A stretch of DNA of 36,470 bases from CAYQSU01 sp964420325 (GCA_964420325.1 CAYQSU010000033.1:1-36470), one strand, 5' to 3'; positions 7,990 through 16,769 are shown, counted from the first letter of the stretch. The notes: generated from the sequence alone by a model not told the origin. Numbers and translations are program-made.

Positions 7990-8730
7990 CTATTCGCTGC
8001 GCGCGACGCCGAGCAGGCTGAGCAGCCAGATGAACATGGTGACGAAGCTGCCGTACAGGAGGAAGGCGCCGAAGATCGCCTTCTTGTGCGTCGTGTCTGC
8101 CGCGTCGGTCTCGAAGTACCAGTTCTTGATCTGCTGCGTCTCGAAGGCGGTGAGGCCGGCGAAGATGAGCGGCACCACGATCGACAGCAGCAGATGGAAG
8201 CCCGAGGATTGGACGAAGATGTTGACGACGATGGCGATCAGGATGCCGAACGTGGCCATCACCAGGAACCGGCCCATCGCCGACAGGTCCTTCTTGGTGG
8301 TGTAGCCGAACAGGCTCATCCCGGCGAAGGCGGCGGCGGTGATGAAGAAGACGCGCGCGACGCTCTCCTGGGTGTAGACGTAGAAGAAGGGCGCGGTCAG
8401 CAGGCCCCACATCGCCGCGTAGATCCAGAAGCAGGCCTGGGCCGCCGCGACGCTCTTCGATGTCATCACGCGCGGCGCGACGAAGCCCATGCCGATGATG
8501 CCGATGAACAGCACCCAGACGAACGGACCGCCGACGACTGCGGCCATCACGGGGGGGTTCATCGCGACGAGCATGGCGATGATGCCCGTGAAGGCGACGC
8601 CCAGCGCCATGTAGTTGTAGACCCGCAGCATGTACTGGCGCAGGCCGACGTCGATCATGGCGGCTTCGGCTTGCCCCCGGGTCATCGTGTCGGTGCGCAA
8701 CTCGAAACGCCTTTCAGGTCTCACTGCCAT
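7990..8730 (-). CDS. Bax inhibitor-1/YccA family membrane protein
   Basis: A 246-residue integral membrane protein with about seven hydrophobic segments, typical of the BI-1/YccA (TMBIM) family. Characteristic stretches are VYNYMALGVAFTGI, the internal FGYTTKKDLSAMGRFL loop, GLTAFETQQIK and a C-terminal FGAFLLYGSFVTMFIWLLSLLG. Family members are proposed pH-sensitive calcium leak channels or modulators of membrane proteases such as FtsH. ATG at 8730 is chosen over one 66 bases upstream because GGAGAG precedes it and a promoter lies at 8767–8796. It ends at a clear terminator, so it is probably a single transcription unit. Confidence 0.93.
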   Translation of the reverse strand: MAVRPERRFELRTDTMTRGQAEAAMIDVGLRQYMLRVYNYMALGVAFTGIIAMLVAMNPPVMAAVVGGPFVWVLFIGIIGMGFVAPRVMTSKSVAAAQACFWIYAAMWGLLTAPFFYVYTQESVARVFFITAAAFAGMSLFGYTTKKDLSAMGRFLVMATFGILIAIVVNIFVQSSGFHLLLSIVVPLIFAGLTAFETQQIKNWYFETDAADTTHKKAIFGAFLLYGSFVTMFIWLLSLLGVARSE

Positions 8731-8766
8731 AGCGACTCTCTCTCCAACGATGGTCTGGCCCTTCCC

Positions 8767-8796
8767 AGGATATGGCACAGGCTGTTCTTCGTTCAA
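8767..8796 (-). promoter_or_regulatory. Sigma-70-like promoter for the Bax-inhibitor-1 gene
   Basis: Leftward TTGAAC (8796–8791), an 18-base spacer and TATCCT (8772–8767) give a start site near 8760, about 30 bases before the preferred ATG. It sits in a locally AT-richer gap after the permease gene. Confidence 0.55.
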
Positions 8797-8827
8797 GCGC
8801 TATCGCCCCAGATTAAAATTCCTTAAT

Positions 8828-11356
8828 CTACTCGTTGCGCAGGTGCGGCAGGGCCTTCTGTCCCAACGCTCTCCACGTTCCCGAGAAACCGATGACCGCG
8901 GTGGTCGCAATCGACCCCAGCACGGTCGCGGCCACCACCCGCGGCAGAAACACCCAGTCGCCGTGCATCATCAACACGGTCACGGCCCACGCTGCGATGC
9001 TGCCGACGAGGGCGGCGGCCGCACCCGTGCAGAGCCCGAGGGCGGCATACTCGAAGAGGAAGATCGCGGCGATACGGCTGCGGGTGGCGCCCAGGACCTT
9101 GAACAGCACCGCATCGCGGGTGCGCCTGCGGCGATCGGCGATGATGGCGCCGGCCAGCACCAGGGCGCCGACGACGAGCGTCGCCGACGCGCTGAGGCGG
9201 ATGCCGTCGCCGACCGCGGCGACCAGGCGGTTGACGGCCGCGAGCGCGTCCCGGACGCGGATGGCGCTGACGTTGGGGAGACGGCCGGCGACGGCGCGCT
9301 CGACGGCGGTCTCCGCCCGTTCCGAAACGAACACCGCGGCAATATGGCTGTGCGGCGCGCCCTCGAGGGTGCCCGGCGCGAGGATCAGCGCGAAGTCGAA
9401 GGGGATGGCACCCCAATCGATCTCGCGCAGCGAGGCGATCTCGGCCACGAATTGGCGACCGAGTACGTTCAGCGTCAGCGTGTCGCCGAGGCCGACCCCG
9501 AAGCCCTCGGCCAGCCCCGCGTCGAGGGAGACGAGCGGCGGGCCGCGGTAATCGGACGGCCACCAGTCGCCGGCGACGAGCTTGGCCTCCTCGGGCCTCC
9601 CCCGCGCGTAGGTAAGACCCCGGTCTCCGCGCACCGCCCACTGGGCTTCCGGTGCGACCGTCGCCCGCTCGACCGGAACCCCGTTGATCGCGACGATCCC
9701 CCCGCGGACCGAGGGAACGCGCCGAAACCGCTCGACTCCCTCGACGCCGAGAACGGTCTCGTCGAACGCCGCCGTCTGGTCGTCCTGGATGTCGATGAAG
9801 AACAGGGCCGGCGCCGCATCCGGCAGCCGTTCGCCGATGCGGGCCCTGATGTTTCCCTCGATGAGGGCGATCGCAACCAGCACGGCCATGCCGGCGCCGA
9901 GAGAGACCATGACGACGGGCGTGGCGGTGGCCGGACGGTGCAGGTTGGCGACGGCCATGCGCACCTCGTGAGTGCGAAAGCGGCCGACGCGTCTCGCCGC
10001 CGCCATCACCACGGCCGCGCCGCCGCGCAGCACCAGCAGCGTCGCGCACGTCCCGGCGACGAACCACGCGGCGAACCAGCGATCACTCGATGTGAGCACG
10101 ACCAGCGCGGCGAGAACGGCGGCGAGGCCGGCGACGACGGCAGTATCCTTGAGGCCCGGCCGCGACGACAGGGGCACCGCGAGCAGGCGAAACAGATCGG
10201 CCGCGGCGACGGCCCGGACGCGGGCCAGCGGCCAGAGCGCGAACGTCAGCGCGGTGAGACCGCCGAACAGGCCCGCCAACGCGAGCGGCGCGACGTGAAG
10301 CCCGGCCTGGGCAGGGATCGGCAGGACGCCCTGCAGCGCCGCGATCGCCAGCGCCGGCACGAGAGCGCCGGCCGCACCGCCGACGGCGATCGCCAACGCG
10401 GCCAGGACGGCGATCTGCACCAGGTAGATCCGGAAGATCAGGCCGGGCCGCGCACCGAGACACCGAAACGTAGCGATGGTCGAGGTCTTGCCGTCGAGGT
10501 AGGCCTTGACCGCATTGCCGACGCCAATGCCGGCGATGAGCAGCGTGCTGAGGGCGACAAAGCTGAGGAACAGGTTCATCCGCTCGACGAAGCGGCGGAT
10601 GCCGGGCGCCGCGCCCGACGCGTCGCGGATGCGCCAGGCGGCGGTCGGGAAGGCCGCCTTGACGGCGTCGATCCACGCCGCGGTGGCGGTCCCGGGCGGC
10701 AGCAGCACGCGGTTGTGATAGTGAACCAAGCTCCCCGGCTGCACGAGACCGGTTTCGCCGACGGCGCCCGCGGCGACCATCAGTCTCGGACCCAGATTGA
10801 AGACGCTCGCGACCTGGTCGGGTTCGCGCACGAGACGGGCGCGGATCTCGACCGTCGCCTCGCCGACCCGCACCAGGTCGCCCGGCTGCAGGCCCTGCCG
10901 CTCCAGGAGGCCGGCCGCGGCCACGGCCCCCCACCGACCGTCGCGGAACGCCAGGCTGTCCTGGAGCGAGCCGGCCGGCTCCAGCTGGACGGCGCCGACC
11001 AGCGGGTAGTGTTCATCCACGGCCTTGAGCTCGACCAGGGTGCGGCGGTCCCGGTCGCCGACGGGACGGACCATCGCCCGCATCTCGACGATGCGGGAGC
11101 GGGCCGCGGACCGGGCCGAGAGAAACGCCTCCTGCTCCCCGGTCGGCGGCTGGTGGTAGAGCTGGAGGTCGATGTCGCCGCCGAGGAGCGCGCGCGACTC
11201 GGTCCGGATGCCGGCGTCGATCGAGCCCTGCAAGGACCCCACGGCGGCGGTGGCGAACACGCCGATCGCGAGGCAGGCGAGGAAGAGGCGAAAGCCCGAG
11301 AGGCCGGACCGCAGCTCGCGGCGCGCGAGACGGGCGGCGAGGAGAAGCTCCCTCAC
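8828..11356 (-). CDS. FtsX-like ABC transporter permease (YbbP type)
   Basis: An 842-residue membrane protein with an N-terminal transmembrane segment (about 21–43), a large extracytoplasmic domain, a first FtsX block (from about residue 262, LSFVALSTLLIAGIGVGNAVKAY, with DGKTSTIATFRCLGA), a second N-terminal-like segment, another extracytoplasmic domain and a C-terminal FtsX block (RRRRTRDAVLFKVLGATRSRI then FEYAALGL). This two-block layout with about ten membrane spans is that of YbbP and related permeases of the MacB/LolCE superfamily, which move or extract lipophilic substrates and do not import solutes. The GTG start overlaps the upstream ATPase stop as GTGA. Substrate unknown; a link to the adjacent SGNH esterase is plausible because ybbA–ybbP–tesA are neighbours in enterobacteria. 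Confidence 0.93.
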   Translation of the reverse strand: MRELLLAARLARRELRSGLSGFRLFLACLAIGVFATAAVGSLQGSIDAGIRTESRALLGGDIDLQLYHQPPTGEQEAFLSARSAARSRIVEMRAMVRPVGDRDRRTLVELKAVDEHYPLVGAVQLEPAGSLQDSLAFRDGRWGAVAAAGLLERQGLQPGDLVRVGEATVEIRARLVREPDQVASVFNLGPRLMVAAGAVGETGLVQPGSLVHYHNRVLLPPGTATAAWIDAVKAAFPTAAWRIRDASGAAPGIRRFVERMNLFLSFVALSTLLIAGIGVGNAVKAYLDGKTSTIATFRCLGARPGLIFRIYLVQIAVLAALAIAVGGAAGALVPALAIAALQGVLPIPAQAGLHVAPLALAGLFGGLTALTFALWPLARVRAVAAADLFRLLAVPLSSRPGLKDTAVVAGLAAVLAALVVLTSSDRWFAAWFVAGTCATLLVLRGGAAVVMAAARRVGRFRTHEVRMAVANLHRPATATPVVMVSLGAGMAVLVAIALIEGNIRARIGERLPDAAPALFFIDIQDDQTAAFDETVLGVEGVERFRRVPSVRGGIVAINGVPVERATVAPEAQWAVRGDRGLTYARGRPEEAKLVAGDWWPSDYRGPPLVSLDAGLAEGFGVGLGDTLTLNVLGRQFVAEIASLREIDWGAIPFDFALILAPGTLEGAPHSHIAAVFVSERAETAVERAVAGRLPNVSAIRVRDALAAVNRLVAAVGDGIRLSASATLVVGALVLAGAIIADRRRRTRDAVLFKVLGATRSRIAAIFLFEYAALGLCTGAAAALVGSIAAWAVTVLMMHGDWVFLPRVVAATVLGSIATTAVIGFSGTWRALGQKALPHLRNE

Positions 11357-12093
11357 GTCAGCCCGAAAGCGGCTGCGGTCTCGGCGCCGTCCGCGACGAT
11401 GAGGCCGTCGGCCAGACAGATCCTGCGGTCGCAGCGCGCCGCCAGCCGAGGCTCGTGGGTGACCAGGATCAGGGTGGTCCCGCAGCGCCGATGCAGGTCG
11501 AACAGGACGTCCATGACGGCCGTCCCGGTGGCGCGGTCGAGGTTGCCCGTCGGCTCATCGGCGAGCAGGACGGCGGGCTCGCCGACGAAGGCCCGGGCCA
11601 GCGCCACCCGCTGCTGCTCACCGCCCGAGAGCTGCGAGGGATAGTGGGACAGACGGTGCCCGAGCCCGACCTTGGTGAGCTGCGCCCGGGCCTGCTCGAA
11701 GGCGTCGGCGGCACCCGCGAACTCGAGCGGGAGCGCGACGTTCTCCACCGCGGTCATCGTCGGCACCAGATGGAAGTCCTGAAAGACGATGCCGACGTGA
11801 TCGCGCCGGAAGCGCGCGAGCGCATCCTCGTCGAGGGCAGCGAGGTCATGGCCGGCCACGCGGAGCGCGCCTGTCGTCGGCCGCTCCAGGCCGGCGATCA
11901 GCATCAGCAGCGACGTCTTGCCCGAGCCCGACGGCCCGACGAGGCCGACCGTCTCGCCCGCGCCGATCACCAGATCGAGCCCTCTCAGGACGTTGACCTT
12001 TCCGGCTGCGCTTGTCAGCGTAAGCTGCACCCGTTCGAGGACGACCGCGGGCGAGGACTGGCGGTCAGGCGCAACCGATAGGAGAGTGGTCAT
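11353..12093 (-). CDS. ABC transporter ATP-binding protein (YbbA/LolD type)
   Basis: An ATPase subunit of about 246 residues paired with the FtsX-like permease. Counting from the TTG at 12099, motifs are Walker A GPSGSGKT (55–62), Q-loop FQDFHLVP, signature LSGGEQQR (157–164), Walker B VLLADEP (177–183), the D-loop in GNLD and H-loop LVTHEPR. GNLD and the overall length fit the LolD/MacB/YbbA subfamily. The ATG at 12093 is the preferred start; TTG at 12099 is an alternative. It overlaps the permease by four bases (coupled translation). Its first base is shared with the start codon of the divergent esterase gene. Confidence 0.95.
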   Translation of the reverse strand: MTTLLSVAPDRQSSPAVVLERVQLTLTSAAGKVNVLRGLDLVIGAGETVGLVGPSGSGKTSLLMLIAGLERPTTGALRVAGHDLAALDEDALARFRRDHVGIVFQDFHLVPTMTAVENVALPLEFAGAADAFEQARAQLTKVGLGHRLSHYPSQLSGGEQQRVALARAFVGEPAVLLADEPTGNLDRATGTAVMDVLFDLHRRCGTTLILVTHEPRLAARCDRRICLADGLIVADGAETAAAFGLT

Positions 12094-12788
12094 TGTCAAC
12101 GAGCGGATCCCAGGGACATCGCCGACCGAACCACGGATATGGTCGCCGCTCCCGCCTTTTCAATTTCATTGTCGTGCTGTGGCTTGCGGTGCTGGCGGTG
12201 CAGCCCGCCGCCGCGGACGGCCCGGCGCGCATCCTCGCCTTCGGCGACAGCCTCACCTCCGGTTACGGCCTGGACCACGACCAGGCGTTCCCGGTGCAAC
12301 TCGAGCGGGCGCTGAAGGCGGAGGGACTCGACATCCGCGTCGTCAACGGCGGCCTCTCCGGCGACACCACGGCCGGCGGGCTCGCGCGGCTGGACTGGGT
12401 GCTGGCCGCCGTGCCGGGCGGCGCGCCCGACGCCGTGATCCTCGAGCTCGGCGCCAACGACGGGCTGCGCGGCCTGGATCCGGACGCCACCCACGCCAAC
12501 CTCGACAGGATCCTGGAGGGCCTCAGGGAACGCGGTATCAGGGTGCTGCTCGCCGGCATGCTCGCCCCGCCCAACCTCGGCCGCGAGTACGGGGACGAGT
12601 TCAACTCGGTCTTCCCACGGCTGGCCGCGGAGCATGGCGTCGCCCTCTACCCCTTCTTTCTCGACGGGGTGGCGGGCGATCCGTCGCTCAATCAACCGGA
12701 CGGCCTGCACCCCAACGCCGACGGCGTTGCCGAGATCGTCCGGCGCATCCTGCCGGCGGTCAAGGTGCTGGTTGCGGAGATCCACTAG
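12093..12788 (+). CDS. tesA: SGNH/GDSL esterase, arylesterase/TesA family
   Basis: A 231-residue secreted or periplasmic hydrolase. From a TTG start (GGAG eight bases upstream) it has a basic N-terminus, a hydrophobic core (about 23–38) and a cleavage site near AAADG. All SGNH blocks are present: GDSLTSG with catalytic Ser53, NGGLSGDTT, GAND with Asn122, and DGLHPN with Asp203 and His206. TesA-family enzymes hydrolyse acyl thioesters, aryl esters and lysophospholipids. No ATG or GTG in frame gives a better start before the signal peptide, so TTG is accepted. It diverges from the YbbA/YbbP-type ABC pair, the same partnership seen in enterobacteria. Confidence 0.92.
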   Translation: MSTSGSQGHRRPNHGYGRRSRLFNFIVVLWLAVLAVQPAAADGPARILAFGDSLTSGYGLDHDQAFPVQLERALKAEGLDIRVVNGGLSGDTTAGGLARLDWVLAAVPGGAPDAVILELGANDGLRGLDPDATHANLDRILEGLRERGIRVLLAGMLAPPNLGREYGDEFNSVFPRLAAEHGVALYPFFLDGVAGDPSLNQPDGLHPNADGVAEIVRRILPAVKVLVAEIH

Positions 12789-12834
12789 CGCAGACGCCGG
12801 CGGGCGTGAACGAGGTTGCGCCAGGAGGGCCGAA

Positions 12835-13989
12835 ATGCGCTATAACCGCTCGTCGGGTTCGGGACTGTCGCACGTGAGGGCATTCAGGATCGGTTATGGC
12901 ATCGCCGAGGATTGGGCGCATGCGGCTCAGGCGTGCGTAAACGGCCTCGGCGACGATCTCGGGGACGCCAACCTCGGCTTCCTCTACATCACCGACCACC
13001 TGGCGGACGATGTCGCGAGCATCCTCGCCTATGTTCGCCAGAAGACCGGCATCGAGCGCTGGGTCGGCAGCGTCGGCATGGGCGTCTGTGCCGGCGGCAA
13101 CGAGCTGTTCGACCGTCCCGCGGTCGCGGCGATGGCGGGCTCGCTGCCCGAGGGATCGTTCTGCATCTTTCCGGCCATCAGCCGTGATACCGCCGAGCTG
13201 TCGGAGGTCCACCGGGCTTGGATCGCCGATGCCGCCCCGACGTTCGGGATCGTGCACGGGGACCCGGGCAATCCGAACATCCGCACCCTGATCAGCGATC
13301 TTGCCGACCGGACGTCCGGGTTCCTGGTCGGTGGGCTCACCTCGTCGCGGGGCGCGTGTCATCAGATTGCCGGACGGATGACCGGCGGCGGGCTGTCGGG
13401 AATCCTGTTCACCGCCGACGTCACTGTGCACGTCGGCCTGAGCCAGGGGTGCGCGCCCGTCGGCGACAGCCACATCGTCTCCGACTGCGTCGACAACATC
13501 CTGATCGGCCTGGACGGCAGGCGCGCGCTCGATGTCTTCAAGGAGGACGTGGGCGAGGTCCTGGCGCGGGATCTCAAGCGTGCGGCGGGCTACATCCATG
13601 CGGCGCTGCCACTGCCGGGATGCGATACCGGCGATTTCATGGTGCGCAGCCTCCTCGCCGTGGATCCGGTCCACGGCTGGATCGCGATCGGCGACCGTGT
13701 GCAACCCGGCGATCGCGTGCTCTTCGTGCGCCGCGATTCGGCCAGCGCCAGAGACGATCTGGCCGAGATGGTTGCCGGTCTCAAGGCCCGCGCCGTCGCC
13801 CGCCCGCGCGGCGGCGTCTATTTCTCCTGCGTCGCCCGCGGAGAAAACATGTTCGGCACGGCGGGAAGCGAGATGGCGATCATCCGGAACGTGCTCGGGG
13901 ATCTGCCGGTCGTCGGCTTCTACTGCGGCGGCGAGATCTCCAACGGCCGGCTTTACGGATTCACCGGCGTCCTCGCGCTGTTCGCCTGA
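12835..13989 (+). CDS. FIST-domain protein
   Basis: A 384-residue protein with an N-terminal FIST domain (about 20–210) and a C-terminal FIST_C domain (about 225–365). Supporting segments are SVGMGVCAGGNELFDRPAVAAM, FLVGGLTSS, GLSQGCAPVGDSHIVSDCVDNILIGLDGR and YFSCVARGENMFG near the end. FIST proteins are proposed intracellular small-ligand sensors, often linked to signalling or chemotaxis modules. No kinase or GGDEF gene is adjacent. ATG at 12835 has AGGAGGG six bases upstream. It follows the esterase by 46 bases and may be in the same transcript. Confidence 0.9.
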   Translation: MRYNRSSGSGLSHVRAFRIGYGIAEDWAHAAQACVNGLGDDLGDANLGFLYITDHLADDVASILAYVRQKTGIERWVGSVGMGVCAGGNELFDRPAVAAMAGSLPEGSFCIFPAISRDTAELSEVHRAWIADAAPTFGIVHGDPGNPNIRTLISDLADRTSGFLVGGLTSSRGACHQIAGRMTGGGLSGILFTADVTVHVGLSQGCAPVGDSHIVSDCVDNILIGLDGRRALDVFKEDVGEVLARDLKRAAGYIHAALPLPGCDTGDFMVRSLLAVDPVHGWIAIGDRVQPGDRVLFVRRDSASARDDLAEMVAGLKARAVARPRGGVYFSCVARGENMFGTAGSEMAIIRNVLGDLPVVGFYCGGEISNGRLYGFTGVLALFA

Positions 13990-14131
13990 GCGACGGCCCG
14001 GTCCGAACGAGGCCCTCAGCCGCACCGGCATCGCGGTGAGCCGCGTCCGCCCGGGGGGCACGAATCGCTCCGTCGCCGCAGCATCGGCGGCACCGCGAGC
14101 CGAACGCGGCACCGCCACGGAGGCTTGCGGC

Positions 14132-14242
14132 AGGCCGGATCGCCGTTTCGGTCTTGATCCAGCCGAGATGGGCTTGGCATATGTGTTGTCGAGGCCGTTC
14201 CTCACCGGCGTCATCGTCGGAGCGACGACCGAGGTCCGGCGC
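14132..14242 (+). pseudogene. Remnant of an aldo/keto reductase (Tas-like C-terminal fragment)
   Basis: The plus-strand frame reads RRFGLDPAEMGLAYVLSRP then FLTGVIVGATTEVRRRTLTV. This matches the C-terminal helix/strand region of Tas-type aldo/keto reductases (GLDPAQMALA…RPF…SV..GATT). The upstream catalytic Tyr/Lys/His segments are absent and the frame before it is not reductase-like, so this is a stub of about 37 codons. It lies in the 278-base gap between the FIST gene and the RNA-ligase gene, where nothing else is seen. Confidence 0.55.
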
Positions 14243-14267
14243 CGCACCCTGACCGTGGAGGTCAGCC

Positions 14268-14885
14268 ATGTTCCGCTTGTTCGTCGGCGTTCCTCTGCCT
14301 GCCGGTGTCCGTGCCGATCTCGCCGGGCTCTGCTCGGGGCTTCCGGGCGCGAAGTGGGTCGCGGCCGAGAACCTGCACCTCACCCTCCGCTTCATCGGCG
14401 AGGTGGGGGGCGGCGAGGCCGAGGACATCCATCAGGCGTTGAGCCGGATCCGTGCCGGCCGCTTCGAGCTGACCATCGCCGGCGTCGGCTGCTTCGAGAC
14501 CGGCCGCAAGGTGCATACGCTCTGGGTCGGGGTGGAAAAGCAGGAGTCGCTGTTCCGCCTCAACGAACGCGTCGAATCGGCGATCGTCCGCTGCGGCTAC
14601 GAGCCGGAACGCCGCAAGTTCAAGGCGCACATCACGTTGGCGCGGTTCCGCAACGGGACGCCGGCCCGCATCGGCAGCTTCATCGAACGTCACAACGGTT
14701 TTTCGACGGGGCCGGTCCCGATCGACCGCTTCACCCTCTACCGTAGCCATCTCGGACGCGAAGGCGCCCACTACGAGGCGCTTGCCGACTACCCGCTCGC
14801 GCTCGACGGCGGACAGGCCGGCAGCCTGCAGTCGGCCGATGCCTGGGAGACCGACTGGGACGCGGGCGCGTTTGGCCGGGACTGA
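14268..14885 (+). CDS. thpR: RNA 2',3'-cyclic phosphodiesterase / 2'-5' RNA ligase family
   Basis: A 205-residue member of the 2H phosphoesterase superfamily. Two HxTx motifs form the active site: HLTL (37–40) and HITL (121–124). The N-terminus MFRLFVGVPLPAGVR and segment KVHTLWVGVE are characteristic of ThpR. Family enzymes hydrolyse 2',3'-cyclic phosphate RNA ends and in vitro ligate tRNA halves through 2'-5' bonds. Length is slightly longer than usual because of a poorly conserved Asp/Ala-rich tail after residue 185. The adjacent tRNA gene is on the opposite strand. Confidence 0.92.
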   Translation: MFRLFVGVPLPAGVRADLAGLCSGLPGAKWVAAENLHLTLRFIGEVGGGEAEDIHQALSRIRAGRFELTIAGVGCFETGRKVHTLWVGVEKQESLFRLNERVESAIVRCGYEPERRKFKAHITLARFRNGTPARIGSFIERHNGFSTGPVPIDRFTLYRSHLGREGAHYEALADYPLALDGGQAGSLQSADAWETDWDAGAFGRD

Positions 14886-14933
14886 CAGGGGATGCGGCGT
14901 CGCGCCCGCGCCGCCCGGCGGGCGCCCGCAATC

Positions 14934-15008
14934 TGGTGCCGCGGAGTGGAATTGAACCACCGACCCCGCCCTTACCAAGGGCGTGCTCTACCCCTGAGCT
15001 ACCGCGGC
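14934..15008 (-). tRNA. tRNA-Thr(GGT), CCA encoded
   Basis: The reverse strand folds as a full cloverleaf. The 7-bp acceptor GCCGCGG pairs with CCGCGGC, the D arm is GCTC/GAGC, and the anticodon stem CGCCC/GGGCG has loop TTGGTAA (anticodon GGT, reading ACC/ACU). The T stem GGTGG/CCACT has one G·T pair and loop TTCAATT. The discriminator is A and CCA is encoded (14936–14934). Confidence 0.96.
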
Positions 15009-15102
15009 ACGGCCGTCGGACGGGGCGGCACCATGCCATAGTGCGGTTGCGACTGGCAAGCGCGGCTTGACCGCGGGCGCGAAGCCGGACACCGTCAGGG
15101 TC

Positions 15103-15264
15103 ATGGCCAAGGAGTGCGAAATCGAGCGTCGTCGCGAGAAGGCGCACGACCGCGAAGAGCGCCGGGAGCGTCTCGCCGCCGCGTTGCGCGACAACCTGCG
15201 CAAGCGCAAGCTGCAGGCCCGGCTGCGCGCAAGCCGAACGGAACCGGAGCCGGAAGCGCGTTGA
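15103..15264 (+). CDS. Small highly charged protein upstream of murA
   Basis: A 53-residue Arg/Lys/Glu-rich protein, predicted almost entirely helical, containing RRREKAHDREERRERLAAAL and DNLRKRKLQARLRA. The ATG at 15103 is chosen; a TTG at 15067 would add 12 residues. Short basic proteins with a similar LRDNLRKRKxQ core occur just before murA in related bacteria, from memory. No function is known. It lies 176 bases before murA with a possible promoter between them. Confidence 0.6.
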   Translation: MAKECEIERRREKAHDREERRERLAAALRDNLRKRKLQARLRASRTEPEPEAR

Positions 15265-15291
15265 GCGCGAAGGGGCGGCACGAGACCGCGC

Positions 15292-15320
15292 TTGTGCGCG
15301 CGCCGACACTCGGATAAAAG
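15292..15320 (+). promoter_or_regulatory. Possible murA promoter
   Basis: TTGTGC (15292–15297), a 17-base spacer and TAAAAG (15315–15320) lie about 120 bases before the murA ATG. The -10 matches four of six consensus bases and the -35 is weak. Confidence 0.35.
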
Positions 15321-15439
15321 GCGGCGCCGTCGCCGACTTCGGCTCGTGCCGGGACCGTCACCGGGATCCCGCGACGCGACGCGACCCGAGACGGCGCCCT
15401 CTCCGGGGGCCGTTGGCGGGCAGCACGCACTGGACGCTC

Positions 15440-16726
15440 ATGGATCGCATTCGCATTCGTGGCGGGACGCCGCTCCTCGGCTCGATTCCCATCGCCGGCG
15501 CCAAGAACGCGGCGTTGCCGTTGATGGCGGCGAGCCTGCTGACCGACGAGCCCTTGATCCTCCACAACCTCCCGCACGTGGTCGACGTTGCGACGATGGC
15601 CCACCTGCTCGGGGAGCTTGGCGTCGAGATCGGCATGGACGGCAACGACCCCGACGGCTGCACCGGCCGCGTCCTCGAGCTCCGCGCCCGGACGATCAGG
15701 AGCACGACGGCACCCTACGATCTCGTGCGCAAGATGCGCGCCTCGGTGCTGGTCCTGGGTCCGATGCTCGCCCGCTGCGGCCGGGCCCGGGTGTCGCTGC
15801 CGGGGGGATGTGCGATCGGTCCGCGGCCGGTCGATCTGCACCGCAAGGCGCTGGAGCAGATGGGAGCCCAGATCGACGTCCGCGAGGGCTACATCGAGGC
15901 GACGGCGCCGAAGGGGCTGCAGGGCGCCCATATCGTCTTTCCCATGGTCAGCGTCGGCGGCACGGAGAACGCGCTGATGGCCGCCACGCGCGCCCGCGGC
16001 GAGAGCGTGATCGCCAACGCCGCGCGCGAGCCGGAGATCGCCGACCTCGCCCGCAGCCTCGAGGCGATGGGAGCGGAGATCGAAGGCATCGGTACCGACA
16101 CTCTTCGCGTGCAGGGCAAGGAAAGGCTGCACGGCACACGCCATCAGGTGCTTCCCGACCGCATCGAGACCGGCACCTACGCCGTGGCCGCGGCGATCTC
16201 CGGAGGAGAGGTGGAGCTGCTCGGCACCCGCCTCGATCTCGTTCAATCCATCGCCGACGTCCTGGTCCGGGCCGGCGTCGACGTCGAGGAGACGGACCGC
16301 GGCCTCACCGTCCGCCGCCGCAACGGCCCCGTCCGCGGTGTCGACGTGATGACCGAGCCCTATCCCGGCTTTCCCACCGACATGCAGGCGCAGATCATGG
16401 CACTGATGACGGTCGCCGAGGGGGCGGCCATGCTCACCGAGACCGTGTTCGAGAACCGCTTCATGCATGTCCCGGAGCTGTGCCGGATGGGAGCGAACAT
16501 CAATGTCCACGGCTCGTCCGCGATCGTGCGCGGCGTCTCGCATCTCTCGGGAGCGCCGGTGATGGCGACGGATCTGCGTGCGTCCGTGTCGCTCGTGCTG
16601 GCCGGACTGGTCGCCCGCGGCGAGACCGTTCTCAACCGCGTCTATCATCTCGACCGCGGTTACGAGCGTCTGGAGGAAAAGCTCTCCGCCTGCGGCGCGA
16701 CGATCGAGCGCATCAGGGACCGTTAG
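15440..16726 (+). CDS. murA: UDP-N-acetylglucosamine 1-carboxyvinyltransferase
   Basis: A 428-residue cytoplasmic enzyme for the first committed step of peptidoglycan synthesis, transferring enolpyruvate from PEP to UDP-GlcNAc. Seen are IAGAKNAALP with Lys22/Asn23, DLVRKMRAS, the catalytic loop PGGCAIGPRPVDLH with Cys124, and YPGFPTDMQAQ. The Cys in the loop predicts fosfomycin sensitivity, since Asp there gives resistance. ATG at 15440 is chosen over an upstream in-frame start because the protein then begins MDRIRIRGG like its family. hisG follows after 43 bases. Confidence 0.97.
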   Translation: MDRIRIRGGTPLLGSIPIAGAKNAALPLMAASLLTDEPLILHNLPHVVDVATMAHLLGELGVEIGMDGNDPDGCTGRVLELRARTIRSTTAPYDLVRKMRASVLVLGPMLARCGRARVSLPGGCAIGPRPVDLHRKALEQMGAQIDVREGYIEATAPKGLQGAHIVFPMVSVGGTENALMAATRARGESVIANAAREPEIADLARSLEAMGAEIEGIGTDTLRVQGKERLHGTRHQVLPDRIETGTYAVAAAISGGEVELLGTRLDLVQSIADVLVRAGVDVEETDRGLTVRRRNGPVRGVDVMTEPYPGFPTDMQAQIMALMTVAEGAAMLTETVFENRFMHVPELCRMGANINVHGSSAIVRGVSHLSGAPVMATDLRASVSLVLAGLVARGETVLNRVYHLDRGYERLEEKLSACGATIERIRDR

Positions 16727-16769
16727 GGTCGGCACGCTTGCATCCTGGCGCATCCGATGAAATCGCACT

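Noticed and set aside
8630..11644. 1004-codon plus-strand open frame
   Set aside because: Antisense to the FtsX-like permease; composition is dominated by Arg, Asp, Gly and Glu typical of shadow frames.
14902..14925. GC hairpin between the RNA-ligase gene and tRNA-Thr as a terminator
   Set aside because: Only a 7-base-pair stem with a 10-base loop and no T run on either strand.
14934..15008. tRNA-Thr as an integration site for a mobile element
   Set aside because: No duplicated tRNA 3' end, integrase or phage gene was seen nearby.
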